The notes below the pieces were generated by a model that worked only from the letters and a program-made list of their open reading frames with translations, had not been told where the DNA came from and did no database searches. Made by a program: the position numbers and the translations under genes. Below, one piece after another: positions 28,281 through 43,246 of a DNA stretch of 64,000 nucleotides. Source of the stretch: an uncultured Thermoguttaceae bacterium (lineage in GTDB: Bacteria > Planctomycetota > Planctomycetia > Pirellulales > Thermoguttaceae); contig CALKER010000004.1 of assembly GCA_938084835.1 (NCBI GenBank), positions 62,001 to 126,000 on the forward strand, given 5' to 3'. Each line of letters starts with the position of its first letter. Position 1 is the stretch's first letter.

Positions 28281-31200
28281 ATGGCGGCCCCTGCACAACG
28301 GCGTCTGGAGACGAAAGAAATCCGGTTTTTTGGCCGAAGAGAGATGGACTTTCAGGTCCCAAACTTAACCGAGATCCAGACGCGAAGCTACGAAGAGTTT
28401 CTCCAAGCCGACGTTCCCCCGCAACAGAGAAAAAATCAGGGGCTGGAAGCCCTGCTGCGGGAGGTGTTCCCCATTGAAAGTTACGACAAGTCGATTCGGT
28501 TGGAGTATCTCTACTACGAACTCGGAAAACCACGGTACCGCCCCGATGAATGCCGAGAACTCCGGCTGACGTACAGCCGGCCGCTCCACGTAATGCTCAG
28601 GCTGGTCAAAGATCAGCCGGTTCAGGAATCGGTGTATTTGGGGGAAATCCCCATCATGCTCGGTGGCGGTGAGTTTATCATCAACGGAGCCGAACGCGTT
28701 GTCGTAAGCCAGCTTCACCGAAGCCCGGGAATCGACTACGTAGAAGACAAAGAGCAGGGGGAGCGGCGAATTCTTGTGTGCCGACTGATTCCGGAACGAG
28801 GCAGCTGGATTGAAATTTTCATTAGTCGAAAAGAAACGCTCAGCGTCCGAATCGACCAAAGCGGCAAATTTTCCGCCATCACTCTACTGCGGGCGATGGA
28901 TCCGCGCTTTAGCGACGATGCGGCCATTCTCCGGGCGTTCTACGACACCACGGTAGAAAAGGTGGTCGACCGGCGCTCGGTAAGCAAGCTGGAGGGAAAA
29001 ATCGCGGTCGGCGACATTGTGTACCCCAAGGAAAGCGAACGGGCCGGCGAAGTGATCGTGGAGTGTGGGCACAGAATCTCCCCGGATCAAGCGGAGGTCA
29101 TTTGTACCTCCGGCCTAACAAGTGTGGAGGTCATGCCCACCCCCAAGAACATGATTGTCATCAACAGCATTCTGGAAGACCCCACCAACAGCCACGAAGA
29201 GGCGCTGATGCGGATTTACCAGCGTCTCCGGCCCGGTAACCCACCCCAGTTGGAGAAAGCGCGACAACTGTTTTTCGAAAAGTTTTTGGATACCAGTCGA
29301 TATCGGTTGGGGCGTGTGGGACGCTTCCGTATCAATCGCAAGCTGGGGCTGGATGTGCCTGAGGACGTGATGACCCTTCGCCCGGAAGACCTCATCGCCG
29401 CCATGAAATATCTCGTGCGGCTGTACGACGGGGATCCCGGGGCAGAACTGGATGATATCGATCATCTGGGCAATCGCCGCGTGCGTACCATCGGAGAACT
29501 TGCTTGCGAGGAACTGCGGAAGGGATTTCTCAAGCTGCGTCGAACCGTCCAGGAGCGGATGAATCTCAGGGATGCGGAGGACTTGACTCCGCGTTCTCTG
29601 GTTAATCCGAAAAGTGTCTCGGCAGCCATCGAGTATTTCTTTGGCCGGGGCGAACTGTCTCAAGTTGTTGACCAAACCAATCCCCTTTCCATGCTCACCC
29701 ACGAGCGGCGACTCAGCGCTTTAGGTCCGGGGGGTCTTAACCGCAAGCGTGCTGGTTTTGAGGTCCGCGACGTCCACATCTCGCACTATGGTCGTGTCTG
29801 TCCCATCGAAACCCCAGAAGGCCAGAACATCGGACTTATTTCCAGCCTCGGCATATTTGCGAAAGTAGACGAGTACGGCTTTCTGATCACACCCTATCGA
29901 GTGGTGAAAAATGGAGTGTTGACCAACCAAATTCAGTGGCTCAGAGCCGATCAAGAGCACGAAGTCTACGTCGCCCCCGCCGATGTGCCTATCGAAAACG
30001 GACGAATCAAGGAAGAGAAAGTCACGGCTCGGTACAAAGGCGATTTTAAGACCGTCCTCGTCAATCAGGTACAGTTTATGGATGTCTCGCCGGCGCAATT
30101 GGTGGGTGTGTCGGCGGCGTTGATACCCTTTTTAGAACATGACGACGCCAACCGGGCCTTGATGGGTTCCAACATGCAGCGGCAAGCCGTGCCGCTTTTG
30201 GTGACAGAACCGCCGCTGGTGGCCACCGGCCTTGAGCGCATCGCCGCGGAAAATTCCAGCATGGTCGTCCGTGCCAAGCGAGGTGGTACCGTCACCTATG
30301 TTGATGCCATGCGAATTGAAATCGAAGGCGATGCCTATCACGACGTGTATGAACTTCGCAAATTTGTGGGCCTTAACGAGCGGACGTGCCTGAATCAAAA
30401 GCCCATCGTTCGGCCTGGGCAAAAGGTGGAGGCTGGCGAGGTCATCGCCGACGGGGCCGCCATATGTAATGGGGAACTAGCCCTCGGCCGCAACGTGCTT
30501 GTGGCCTTCATGTCCTGGGAGGGATTTAATTTCGAGGACGCCATCGTCATTAGCGAGGAGTTAGTTCATAACGACACTTACACTTCGATTCACATCGACA
30601 GTTTCGATGCCGAGGTCCGCGAAACCAAATTGGGTCGGGAAGAGTTCACTCGCGATATCCCCAATGTCAGCGAAAAAGCTCTGCGGAATCTCGACGAAAA
30701 CGGGGTAGTTCGCGTGGGAACGTACGTCCGCCCTGGAGACATCTTGGTGGGAAAGGTTGCCCCGAAATCCAAAACCGAGCTCACCCCCGAGGAAAAGCTT
30801 CTCCAAGCAATCTTCGGACGTGCCGGCGAGGATGTGAGGAACGATTCCCTAGAAGTCCCACCCGGCGTGGAAGGGGTAGTGATTGCAACGCAAAAATTCT
30901 CGCGGCGGAGTGCTCTTAGTGAACATGAGCGAAAGAAATTCGAAGAGCAGCTGAAAGAAGCCGAGGCGGAGGGCCACCGTCAAGTCGCCCAGGTGTTCAT
31001 CCGCATGATTTCCGAGGTGGAATCCGTCATCAAGCGTCAAGTCCTTGACGAAGATGGTACACCCCTTACGGAAGGAAAAGAATATCAGTTCCTTGCGGAG
31101 ACTGCTCAGCGCTATCTCAAGGAGTATCGCTCGGGCGTGAGTTTGGTCGATCGGTTGGGAATTCGCGCAGCTCAGCGACGCGCTGAAGTGGAAGCCATCG

Positions 31201-32030
31201 AGGCGAAGTACTGGCCCTTGGTGGAAGAAGCCATTGACGAGGCCAACCATCGAGTCAACTCGCTCAAGCGAGGCGATGAACTCCGCAGTGGGGTGCTGCA
31301 GATGGTCAAGGTCTATATCGCCACCAAACGTCAGATCTCGGTGGGAGACAAAATGGCAGGCCGGCACGGAAATAAGGGTGTGATTGCTCGGATTCTCCCA
31401 AAAGAGGACATGCCCTTCCTGCCGGATGGCCGCCCTGTTCAAATCATCCTCAATCCTTTGGGTGTTCCCAGCCGGATGAACTTAGGCCAAATCTTAGAAA
31501 CACACCTTGGATGGGCGGGAGCCACTTTGGGATTCCGTGCCATTACCCCAGTGTTTAACGGCGCCACCGAGGAAGACATCAACCAATGCTTGGCAGAGGC
31601 GGGCCTTCCTCGTCACGGAAAGACTATTCTTTACGACGGCCGAACTGGCGAACCGTTCGAGCAGGAAGTAACCGTCGGCTACATTTACATGATGAAACTG
31701 CACCATCTTGTGGACGATAAGATCCACGCGCGGGCTACAGGACCATACTCCCTTATCACCCAACAGCCTTTGGGCGGGAAGGCGCGCTTCGGTGGCCAGC
31801 GTTTCGGCGAAATGGAGGTGTGGGCCATGGAAGCCTACGGCGCCGCTTACACTTTGCAAGAGCTTCTGACAGTTAAAAGCGACGACGTCGAAGGTCGAAC
31901 GAAAATCTACGAAGCCATGGTCAAAGGTCAAAACACTTTGGAGGCTGGCACCCCCGCCAGCTTCAACGTGTTGCTCCACGAAATCCGCGGTTTGGCTCTC
32001 AACATGGTGTTGGAAAAAGGCCGTATCTAA
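28281..32030 (+). CDS. rpoB: DNA-directed RNA polymerase subunit beta
   Basis: Forms half of the RNA polymerase active-site cleft. Seen: 1249 residues; N-terminal [15 protein letters not shown]; the rifampicin-region segment [25 protein letters not shown] (about 455-478); [18 protein letters not shown] (about 1064-1081); and the C-terminal [23 protein letters not shown]. Shorter than E. coli RpoB (1342) because it lacks some lineage-specific inserts. Start: ATG at 28281 with GGGAGGA about 9 nt upstream. rpoC follows after 184 nt. Confidence 0.99.
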   Translation: MAAPAQRRLETKEIRFFGRREMDFQVPNLTEIQTRSYEEFLQADVPPQQRKNQGLEALLREVFPIESYDKSIRLEYLYYELGKPRYRPDECRELRLTYSRPLHVMLRLVKDQPVQESVYLGEIPIMLGGGEFIINGAERVVVSQLHRSPGIDYVEDKEQGERRILVCRLIPERGSWIEIFISRKETLSVRIDQSGKFSAITLLRAMDPRFSDDAAILRAFYDTTVEKVVDRRSVSKLEGKIAVGDIVYPKESERAGEVIVECGHRISPDQAEVICTSGLTSVEVMPTPKNMIVINSILEDPTNSHEEALMRIYQRLRPGNPPQLEKARQLFFEKFLDTSRYRLGRVGRFRINRKLGLDVPEDVMTLRPEDLIAAMKYLVRLYDGDPGAELDDIDHLGNRRVRTIGELACEELRKGFLKLRRTVQERMNLRDAEDLTPRSLVNPKSVSAAIEYFFGRGELSQVVDQTNPLSMLTHERRLSALGPGGLNRKRAGFEVRDVHISHYGRVCPIETPEGQNIGLISSLGIFAKVDEYGFLITPYRVVKNGVLTNQIQWLRADQEHEVYVAPADVPIENGRIKEEKVTARYKGDFKTVLVNQVQFMDVSPAQLVGVSAALIPFLEHDDANRALMGSNMQRQAVPLLVTEPPLVATGLERIAAENSSMVVRAKRGGTVTYVDAMRIEIEGDAYHDVYELRKFVGLNERTCLNQKPIVRPGQKVEAGEVIADGAAICNGELALGRNVLVAFMSWEGFNFEDAIVISEELVHNDTYTSIHIDSFDAEVRETKLGREEFTRDIPNVSEKALRNLDENGVVRVGTYVRPGDILVGKVAPKSKTELTPEEKLLQAIFGRAGEDVRNDSLEVPPGVEGVVIATQKFSRRSALSEHERKKFEEQLKEAEAEGHRQVAQVFIRMISEVESVIKRQVLDEDGTPLTEGKEYQFLAETAQRYLKEYRSGVSLVDRLGIRAAQRRAEVEAIEAKYWPLVEEAIDEANHRVNSLKRGDELRSGVLQMVKVYIATKRQISVGDKMAGRHGNKGVIARILPKEDMPFLPDGRPVQIILNPLGVPSRMNLGQILETHLGWAGATLGFRAITPVFNGATEEDINQCLAEAGLPRHGKTILYDGRTGEPFEQEVTVGYIYMMKLHHLVDDKIHARATGPYSLITQQPLGGKARFGGQRFGEMEVWAMEAYGAAYTLQELLTVKSDDVEGRTKIYEAMVKGQNTLEAGTPASFNVLLHEIRGLALNMVLEKGRI

Positions 32031-32214
32031 CCGCGGCGACAACTCCTGAACCTACCTTTGGGCGTTGCTTTCCCCAAAGATCTGTGGGTAGTCAAAAGTA
32101 GGGCCTAAAGCCATGCGGGATCGGGATGTCCTCAAGAATTAGCTGCAAAAAACTCGTGCTTGTTCCCGGAAGCTAACAGAGCCACGCGGGATTCTTAACA
32201 GAGGAGGGCCACCG

Positions 32215-36558
<4,344 letters not shown>

Positions 36559-36941
36559 TGCCGAGTTTACTATGCAGTGCCTTCTGAGAGCGTGCTCCTT
36601 TCGCGGAGTTCCTAAGGTGTGAGTCTCTCAACCTCCGTCCGTTGGACCTCCGCTTATTCCGGGTATGGGGAGCTGGTGGCTCCTACGCCGATTGACCGAA
36701 AACCTCCGTGGCGATACCTTTATCAAATGCGGGTGTGCAACTCTGGGTCACGGACAGAATACCCTCCGAAAAGGGGGCATAAATGGCTTAAAAAGTGCCA
36801 GTCACCGTCCGTGCTGGACTTCGTGACGAAGATTCGTGAAATAACTTTCCGGGGGAAGCTTCCCTCGAAACTTTGGTCGAAGAGAGATTAATCGGTTCGT
36901 TCCGTACGTCGCAACCTGAAAGCTTAGCAGGATATTGTTGT
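36559..36941. other. Spacer between rpoC and rpsL
   Basis: 383 bases; no supported gene and no clear terminator with T run. The promoter of the rpsL-rpsG transcript may lie here. Confidence 0.4.
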
Positions 36942-37310
36942 ATGCCGACGTTTAACCAACTGGTGCGAAATCCGCGGAAAAAAGTCCGCCGAAAAAGCAA
37001 GTCGCCACTTTTGGACGGTTGTCCCCAGAAGCGCGGGGTGTGCCTACAGGTGCGGACAATGACGCCCAAGAAGCCCAACTCCGCTTTGCGGAAGATTGCC
37101 AGGGTGCGGCTGTCCAACGGAAAAGAGGCTACGGTCTACATCCCCGGGGAAGGGCACAACCTTCAGGAACACTCGATCGTGCTTGTTCGCGGGGGCCGTG
37201 TTCGCGATCTACCGGGTGTCCGATACCAGGTAATCCGCGGCGCTTTGGACTGCCTTGGTGTGGAGGGTCGCAAGCAGTCCCGAAGCCGTTACGGCGCAAA
37301 GAAGAAATAG
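36942..37310 (+). CDS. rpsL: 30S ribosomal protein S12
   Basis: Decoding-centre protein that monitors codon-anticodon pairing. Seen: 122 residues (E. coli 124); [15 protein letters not shown] start, [22 protein letters not shown]-type conserved loop with the streptomycin-region lysines ([11 protein letters not shown] and [14 protein letters not shown]). Start: ATG at 36942 with AGGATA about 12 nt upstream; the frame is open to 36873 but that part is not conserved. rpsG follows after 103 nt. Confidence 0.98.
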   Translation: MPTFNQLVRNPRKKVRRKSKSPLLDGCPQKRGVCLQVRTMTPKKPNSALRKIARVRLSNGKEATVYIPGEGHNLQEHSIVLVRGGRVRDLPGVRYQVIRGALDCLGVEGRKQSRSRYGAKKK

Positions 37311-37413
37311 CACTAAGCTTAGCAAGAACCAAACTGCGGAAAAATCCCCAGCCGACCACCAAAGAAGTTAAGCCGCCCAAAAGCTGGGGATAAATTTCCG
37401 ATAGCGGAGGATT

Positions 37414-37893
37414 ATGCCTATGTCGAAGAAAAAGACAGCAAGCGAAGTTACGTTGAAGCCGGATCCGGTGTATGGCTCCCTTTTGGTGAGCAAATTCATC
37501 AACTGTATTATGCGCAACGGAAAGAAGACCGTGGCGCAGAAGATCTTCTATAAGGCGATGGAAGAAATTAAGAGAAAAATGCCGGACAAAGACCCGCTGG
37601 AGATATTCACCCAGGCTGTAGAAAATGTTAAGCCGAACTTGGAAGTGCGCTCGCGGCGAGTAGGGGGTGCTTCGTACCAGGTACCCATGCAAGTTAACAA
37701 GAAGCGGCAACAGTCGCTAGCTATCCGTTGGATTATCCAAGCGTGCCGGGATAAGAAAGGTCGGCCAATGTACGAAAAGTTGGCTGCCGAGCTCATTGCC
37801 GCCTACAATCGGGAAGGTGCGGCAATCACTCGTCGCGAAAACGTGCACCGGATGGCTGAGGCCAACAAAGCATTCGCCCATTTTGCCTGGTAA
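37414..37893 (+). CDS. rpsG: 30S ribosomal protein S7
   Basis: Assembles the 3' major domain of 16S rRNA and lines the E site. Seen: 159 residues (family about 155-178); [42 protein letters not shown] and the C-terminal helix [18 protein letters not shown]. Start: ATG at 37414 with GGAGG about 3-4 nt upstream; the second ATG at 37420 (MSKKK) gives better spacing and is a possible true start. A strong terminator follows. Confidence 0.98.
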   Translation: MPMSKKKTASEVTLKPDPVYGSLLVSKFINCIMRNGKKTVAQKIFYKAMEEIKRKMPDKDPLEIFTQAVENVKPNLEVRSRRVGGASYQVPMQVNKKRQQSLAIRWIIQACRDKKGRPMYEKLAAELIAAYNREGAAITRRENVHRMAEANKAFAHFAW

Positions 37894-37913
37894 GTTAAGG
37901 AATTATTGGCGGC

Positions 37914-37965
37914 TTGCCGCGCCGTTGTGGGCCCCAAAGTCCTTTTTGCGGCGCGGCAAATTTTT
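37914..37965 (+). terminator. Strong intrinsic terminator between rpsG and fusA
   Basis: TTGCCGCGCCG (37914-37924) pairs perfectly over 11 bp with CGGCGCGGCAA (37949-37959), 24-base loop, followed by ATTTTTG. It lies 21 nt beyond the rpsG stop and 150 nt before fusA, so fusA is probably transcribed separately from rpsL-rpsG. Confidence 0.78.
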
Positions 37966-38114
37966 GCGCTTCACCACGGAAGTCGACCCGATGTCTCACG
38001 TTGCGAGAGTGTGGCGTTTTCCGTGGCCCTCATTCGACGAAGGTCTGAGAAAAAGTTCGGGGCTGTGCTGAAGGACATCCGCCAATCCTGTGTACGGAGT
38101 GAGGACCAGCGCCC

Positions 38115-40187
38115 ATGCCCACAGACATAGGTCGCATTCGCAATATTGGAATCATTGCCCACATCGATGCGGGGAAGACAACGCTTACGGAGCGAATGCT
38201 TTACTATGCCCACTTTGTGCACCGTGTCGGTTCCGTCGACGAAGGAACTACCGTCACCGACTACGACCCCGAGGAACAGCAGCGTGGCATTACTATTAAT
38301 GCTGCTACTGTGACGTTTCCATGGAAAGATGTGGTCATTAACCTCATCGACACTCCTGGGCATGTGGATTTCACGGCTGAGGTGGAGCGTAGCCTTAGGG
38401 TGCTAGATGGGGCAGTTGTAGTTTTCAGCGCTCGCGAAGGGGTGGAAGCTCAAAGCGAAACTGTCTGGCATCAGGCGGATCGCTACCGCGTACCGCGCCT
38501 TGCTTTTATCAACAAGATGGATCGAGAAGGAGCGGACTTCTTTCGCACGTTGGAAGAAATTCGCGAGCGTTTAGGGACGCGGCCCGTGCCAATAACTATT
38601 CCCGTAGGCGCTGGACCAGCCCATTTTAAGGATCCTTTCCGGGCTGTGATCGATCTTGTAAGTATGCGTATGCTTTCGTTTACGCGGGAAAGCGAGGGCG
38701 CCGATATTATTACCTCGCCCATACCCGACGAAGAGCGGGAGCGGGCGGAAAAGTGGCGCAGCCACCTGCTGGACGAGCTTTCTCTCCACGACGACGAGCT
38801 TACGGAATGCCTTTTGGCTGATCAACCTGTTGACGAAGAGCTTTTGCGGCGGGCTCTTCGCCGCGCCACGTTACAATACCGCATTGTACCTGTTTTTGCC
38901 GGCTCGGCCCTTCAGGGAATTGGCGTGCAACCGGTGATGGACGCTGTTTCTTGGTATCTACCCAGCCCGGCAGATATGCCGCCCATTGAAGGCGAAGACC
39001 CCGAAAAACCCGGCAAAAAGATCTATCGCAAACCGGAAGTCAAAGAACCGTTCGCCGGCCTTGTGTTTAAAATCCAGGTGGATAGGCACACGGAATTGCA
39101 TTATGTGCGGATTTACGCCGGCCAGCTGAAAGCTAATTCCCGCGTGCTCAACCCTGGGAAAAACAAGAAGGAGAATGTGCCCCAACTTTGGCGCGTGCAG
39201 GCTGATCGCCGCGAACAAATCTCCGAGGCAACTGCTGGGGAGATCGTGGGGATCGTCGGTCTTCGTTACTCGGTCACAGGCGACACCTTGTGCGATCCTC
39301 GCCATCCAATCCTTCTTGAGCCCATTACCTTTCCCGAAACGGTCATCTCCATGGCAATCGAGCCGGAAAGCTCAGCCGACCGAAAAAAACTGGCCGAAGT
39401 CCTCCAGCTTATGCAACGCCAGGACCCTACCTTCGAGGCTCGCGAGCTTGAGGAGACCGGACAGACGATTATCTCCGGCATGGGAGAACTCCATCTGGAG
39501 GTGATTTGTCACCGGCTGCAACGAGAATTCCGGCTCAATGTCCGCGTTTATCCCCCGCGGGTCAGCTACCGCGAAACGGTGTCAAAGTGCGCGGAAGTAG
39601 TCGGTATTTGCCATCGCACCTTAGCCGGGCAAAACCTGTTCGCCGAACTTCGGATCCGCGTCGAGCGATGGGAACAGAAGGGGCAACCGTTTTATGTCAC
39701 AGCTGAGTGCGGTGACCAACTCCCGGCACCATTTGTTAAAGCTAGTCTCCAGGTGCTTCAAGAAAAAGTGCAGGGGACAGGCCTTTACGGTTTTCCCCTC
39801 ACCCAACTGAAGGTGACTATTTTGGGCGGAAAGGTCCACGAATCCGATTCCAATGAACTGGCCTTCCAGATAGCCGCCGCCGACGCCTTTGAACGGGCTC
39901 TCCGCGAAGCCGGCACTATCGTGATGGAACCGATCATGCGGCTTGAAGTAATTACACCGGAAGAATATTTAGGAGACTTCGTGGCCGACCTCCAACGACG
40001 TCGGGCCAATATCGAGCAAACCTTTCAGCGGGGAAATATGCGCGCGATCGAGGCCTTGGTTCCGCTGGCCAATATGTTTGGCTACTCCAGTGCCATGCGG
40101 ACCCTCTCGCAAGGGCGGGCAAGCTGCTCGATGGAACCGCACTCGTATGCCCCGGTGCCGGCCGAGGTCATGGCCACGCTTATCTAA
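38115..40187 (+). CDS. fusA: Elongation factor G family protein (EFG2/spdEFG2-like branch)
   Basis: Translational GTPase of the EF-G family. Seen: 690 residues; G1 AHIDAGKT (15-22), switch I QQRGITI (about 56-62), DTPGH, NKMD, then domains II-V with ISGMGELHLEVICHRLQREF in domain III and RRANIEQTFQRGNMRAIEALVPLANMFGY near the C-terminus. The segment VDEGTTVTDYDPEEQQRGIT and ARRGVEAQSETVWHQAD-like sequence recall mitochondrial EFG2 and the spdEFG2 branch more than classical EF-G (which has GxxxMDWMxxEQERGIT). Known: in that branch one paralogue works in translocation and the other in ribosome recycling. Inferred: this copy could be the recycling form despite its str-operon position. Start: ATG at 38115 with GAGGA about 9 nt upstream. 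Confidence 0.9.
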   Translation: MPTDIGRIRNIGIIAHIDAGKTTLTERMLYYAHFVHRVGSVDEGTTVTDYDPEEQQRGITINAATVTFPWKDVVINLIDTPGHVDFTAEVERSLRVLDGAVVVFSAREGVEAQSETVWHQADRYRVPRLAFINKMDREGADFFRTLEEIRERLGTRPVPITIPVGAGPAHFKDPFRAVIDLVSMRMLSFTRESEGADIITSPIPDEERERAEKWRSHLLDELSLHDDELTECLLADQPVDEELLRRALRRATLQYRIVPVFAGSALQGIGVQPVMDAVSWYLPSPADMPPIEGEDPEKPGKKIYRKPEVKEPFAGLVFKIQVDRHTELHYVRIYAGQLKANSRVLNPGKNKKENVPQLWRVQADRREQISEATAGEIVGIVGLRYSVTGDTLCDPRHPILLEPITFPETVISMAIEPESSADRKKLAEVLQLMQRQDPTFEARELEETGQTIISGMGELHLEVICHRLQREFRLNVRVYPPRVSYRETVSKCAEVVGICHRTLAGQNLFAELRIRVERWEQKGQPFYVTAECGDQLPAPFVKASLQVLQEKVQGTGLYGFPLTQLKVTILGGKVHESDSNELAFQIAAADAFERALREAGTIVMEPIMRLEVITPEEYLGDFVADLQRRRANIEQTFQRGNMRAIEALVPLANMFGYSSAMRTLSQGRASCSMEPHSYAPVPAEVMATLI

Positions 40188-40535
40188 CAGACGACCAACC
40201 TCGGGCTTTGACTGAGTTTTCTTGACCGGTCCACAGAGCTGACCACGGCCAAAAATGAATCCACATCTCCCTAGGTGCGCCAAGCTCCGTGCGGTTCCAA
40301 CCTGGAGTTTGTGCCCCCAATGAGTATTCGGGAATTACGCCCGGGGAGTGAAGAGCCCCCGAATTTCCCGTCCTTGTTTAAACCACGCCAAAGTTCCTTA
40401 TCTTGCCGGTTCCGGGTAATACTGCCGACGGACTGCCAAACCGGTCAATGGCCCGCAGCTGCGACCAATTGCGTAGCCGATTAGCGCTCCAAGGATAAGC
40501 CGGGCGAGACTTGAGCCGCTTGCACCATATCGAGC
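40188..40535. other. Spacer between convergent fusA and thioesterase genes
   Basis: 348 bases between converging genes; no supported ORF and no clear bidirectional terminator. Confidence 0.4.
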
Positions 40536-40985
40536 TTACCCGCTGCGTGAGGGGGGAGGTCGCAATCCAGTTTCCCTGAGGGGAAAGGCCTGAGCAATTT
40601 CTGGAGGAATTCGTCGCACAGCTCCGGTGGCAAAGTCAATAAAAGCCCACAAAGTTTCCGCCCGTGCCAGGAGCTTTTGATCCGATTTTCGAATCATCTC
40701 GTACTTTCGAAGGGAACGGGTGCGTTCCATCGAGGCAACCCAGGTGCGTACCACCACGATGTCGCCTGCCCTCGCGGGGTGAAGATAATCAATGCGATGA
40801 GCCCGGACCACCCAGCCGGCACCCAATTCTAAGTAGCGACTGCTGGGCCACCCCAGCGCGGCAGAATGGGCAACCGCCGCATCCTGCATCCATTGGACGT
40901 ATGCGATATTGCTGGCATGGCCGAGGGCATCGAGCTCCTCGGGGGTGACTTCATGCTCGTAACAGAACACTTCCGCGAAGGACAT
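40536..40985 (-). CDS. Hotdog-fold acyl-CoA thioesterase (YbgC/FadM-type)
   Basis: Predicted to hydrolyse acyl-CoA or related thioesters in the cytoplasm. Seen: 149 residues; the 4HBT-type motif ELDALGHASNIAYVQWMQDA (about 16-35) with the catalytic-type Asp18, and the strand RIDYLHPARAGDIVVVRTWV. Substrate chain length cannot be told. Start: ATG at 40985 with GGTGGAG about 8 nt upstream; a longer frame to 41102 overlaps the end of glgP and is not conserved. It follows glgP by 95 nt on the same strand, so co-transcription is likely, though no metabolic link is obvious. Confidence 0.82.
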   Translation of the reverse strand: MSFAEVFCYEHEVTPEELDALGHASNIAYVQWMQDAAVAHSAALGWPSSRYLELGAGWVVRAHRIDYLHPARAGDIVVVRTWVASMERTRSLRKYEMIRKSDQKLLARAETLWAFIDFATGAVRRIPPEIAQAFPLRETGLRPPPSRSG

Positions 40986-41080
40986 GCTCACCGCTCCACC
41001 TTGGAGACGGCTGCCGCGTCGAATGGTACTCCTGCGACGCTGGCTCTCACCTCCAGAGAGCCAACGTTTTTCGTCCCCAA

Positions 41081-43246
41081 TCATCGCACACTCATCTCGC
41101 AACTGAGACCGCCGGCTGCCGGCAGATAAGCATGAAGCACGTAGTTAGCCACCATACGGTGAGCACTGAACCGCCAGGCCAGGGAGCTAATCGAATTTTT
41201 CATTCGCTTGATCCAACCATGCGGCAAGCCGTCGGCATCGCGCTCGTAGTAGAGGGGGATGACCTCTTTTTCTAAAACCTCGTATAGCGATTCAGCATCG
41301 CGGGCGTCGGTAATTGCCGGATCGGAGTGAGAGGCCCCACGACCAATGGCAAAGCCGTTGGAACCGTCATAAGCCTCGGCCCACCAGCCGTCTAGAATCG
41401 ACAGGTTCAGAGCCCCATTGAGCAAAGCCTTTTGCCCACTGGTGCCGGATGCTTCCTCAGGCCGGCGCGGATTATTGAGCCACACGTCCACACCCTGAAT
41501 CATGTGCCGACATACATTGATATCGTAGTCCTCAACAAAAACCACCTTCCCTCGAAAACGGGGATCATGCCGAAGATTGGCAATCTTTTGCACCTCCAAT
41601 TTGCCTTCGTAATCGGCTGGGTGGGCCTTCCCGGAAAAAATAAGCTGGATAGGACGATGGGGGTCGTTCACCAAGGCAGCTAACCGATCCAGGTCCCGAA
41701 GGATCAGAGAGGGCCTTTTGTAGGTGGCAAAACGTCGACCAAAGCCGATGGTAAGAACGTTGGGGTCTAAGATGTTTCGTGCTTCATCGATTTCCTCTTC
41801 GCTTGCTTTGAGCCGGCGCAATTGACGACTCAGCCGCCGCCGCACAAAAGCCAAAAGCTGGCTTTTTAATGCATAATGCGTTTCCCACAATTCGCCAGGA
41901 TCGACTTGATGGATCATCTGCCAGACTTCTGGCTCACCCATGCGGCTGCGCCAGTCTGGGGGAAAATGCTTGTCATAAAGGAGCTCCATCTGCCAGGCAA
42001 GCCAACTAGGGATGTGAACACCATTGGTGATATGGCCGATTGGGATTTCCTCCTCGGCGCGCCAAGGCCACAGGTGCGCCCACATCCGGCGTGTAGTCTG
42101 CCCGTGCAAGGCACTAACAGCATTGGCCCGACGGGACAGTTTGAGGGCCAGTACCGTCATACAGAACGGCTCGGAGTGATTCTGCGGTTCCACACGCCCC
42201 AAACCGATCAGTTGTTCAAATGCCAGCCCTAGCTCTTCGCGAAGCGGACCAAGGTGCTCTTCCACTAACCCCGGATCAAAACGATCGTGTCCTGCAGGAA
42301 CCGGCGTATGAGTGGTAAAAACCGTCTGCTGCGCCACCACGCGTAGAGCGTCGTAAAATCCGACCCCATTATCCCTCATGTACTGACGGATCACCTCCAA
42401 TGGGGCAAAAGCACTATGTCCCTCGTTGAGGTGATATACCCCAGGGGTAATGCCCAAAGCGCGCAGGGCTCGCACTCCCCCCACACCTGCGATAAGCTCC
42501 TGACGAATTCGCGTGCGAAGGTCACCGCCATAAAGTCGGCTAGTAAGCTGGCGATCTTCGGGGCTGTTGCCTTCGACGTCGCTATCGAGCAAATAGACGT
42601 TGACACGTCCCACTCGCATCCGCCAGACTTTGGCCAAAATTCGTCCGCTCCGCGTATCGATTGCCACAATCAGCGGCTGGCCGCTGGCGTCATAGGCCGG
42701 CTCTAAGGGAAGATTCTCCACTTTAATGTCAATATATTCCTCCATTTGCCAGCCATTTTGGTCCAAGTACTGCTTAAAGTATCCTTGCCGGTAAAAAAGT
42801 CCCATAGCCACCAACGGTACCCCAAGATCCCCGGCGCTTTTGACATGATCGCCGGAAAGAACCCCTAAGCCCCCAGAGTAGATGGGTACCGACTCGTGCA
42901 TGCCAAACTCCAAGGAAAAATACGCCACGGGTCGTGAACCCAAAACTCCGCAGTGCTTGAAGCCCCAAAGAGGGGTCTCCGAAAGGTATTCCTTAAGCCG
43001 GCGGTACGCGTAATTGATTCGGCTATGGAGAACAAGCTCGTTGGCTCGCAGTTCCAACCGCTCGGGACTGAACTCTTTAAGCAGAGCGATGGGATTGTGG
43101 TCCAACTGTCGCCAGCGAATGGGGTCCAAATCGCGGAAAAGGTTGATGACGTCCGGTTGCCAGCTCCACCAGAGGTTCTGCGCCAAGGCCAAACATTTTT
43201 CGTAAAGAGACTCCGCGGACAATTCTCGAAGCATCGGCTGGATCAT
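41081..43246 (-). CDS. glgP: Alpha-glucan phosphorylase (GT35)
   Basis: Releases glucose 1-phosphate from glycogen or maltodextrins using pyridoxal phosphate. Seen: 721 residues; N-terminal helix ALAQNLWWSWQPDVINLF, the segment YFSLEFGMHESVPIYSGGLGVLSGDH-type active-site loop (near 102-127), HLNEGHSAFAP, and the PLP-site region EASGTSGQKALLNGALNLSI (near 600-620). The length and opening place it in the bacterial/archaeal branch that lacks the N-terminal regulatory extension of the E. coli/eukaryotic enzymes. Start: ATG at 43246 with GGTGGA about 11 nt upstream; the frame is open to 43360 but the extra part is not conserved. Confidence 0.94.
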   Translation of the reverse strand: MIQPMLRELSAESLYEKCLALAQNLWWSWQPDVINLFRDLDPIRWRQLDHNPIALLKEFSPERLELRANELVLHSRINYAYRRLKEYLSETPLWGFKHCGVLGSRPVAYFSLEFGMHESVPIYSGGLGVLSGDHVKSAGDLGVPLVAMGLFYRQGYFKQYLDQNGWQMEEYIDIKVENLPLEPAYDASGQPLIVAIDTRSGRILAKVWRMRVGRVNVYLLDSDVEGNSPEDRQLTSRLYGGDLRTRIRQELIAGVGGVRALRALGITPGVYHLNEGHSAFAPLEVIRQYMRDNGVGFYDALRVVAQQTVFTTHTPVPAGHDRFDPGLVEEHLGPLREELGLAFEQLIGLGRVEPQNHSEPFCMTVLALKLSRRANAVSALHGQTTRRMWAHLWPWRAEEEIPIGHITNGVHIPSWLAWQMELLYDKHFPPDWRSRMGEPEVWQMIHQVDPGELWETHYALKSQLLAFVRRRLSRQLRRLKASEEEIDEARNILDPNVLTIGFGRRFATYKRPSLILRDLDRLAALVNDPHRPIQLIFSGKAHPADYEGKLEVQKIANLRHDPRFRGKVVFVEDYDINVCRHMIQGVDVWLNNPRRPEEASGTSGQKALLNGALNLSILDGWWAEAYDGSNGFAIGRGASHSDPAITDARDAESLYEVLEKEVIPLYYERDADGLPHGWIKRMKNSISSLAWRFSAHRMVANYVLHAYLPAAGGLSCEMSVR

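Noticed and set aside
29115-29702. 195-codon minus-strand ORF inside rpoB
   Set aside because: Antisense shadow of a highly conserved gene; no independent family resemblance.
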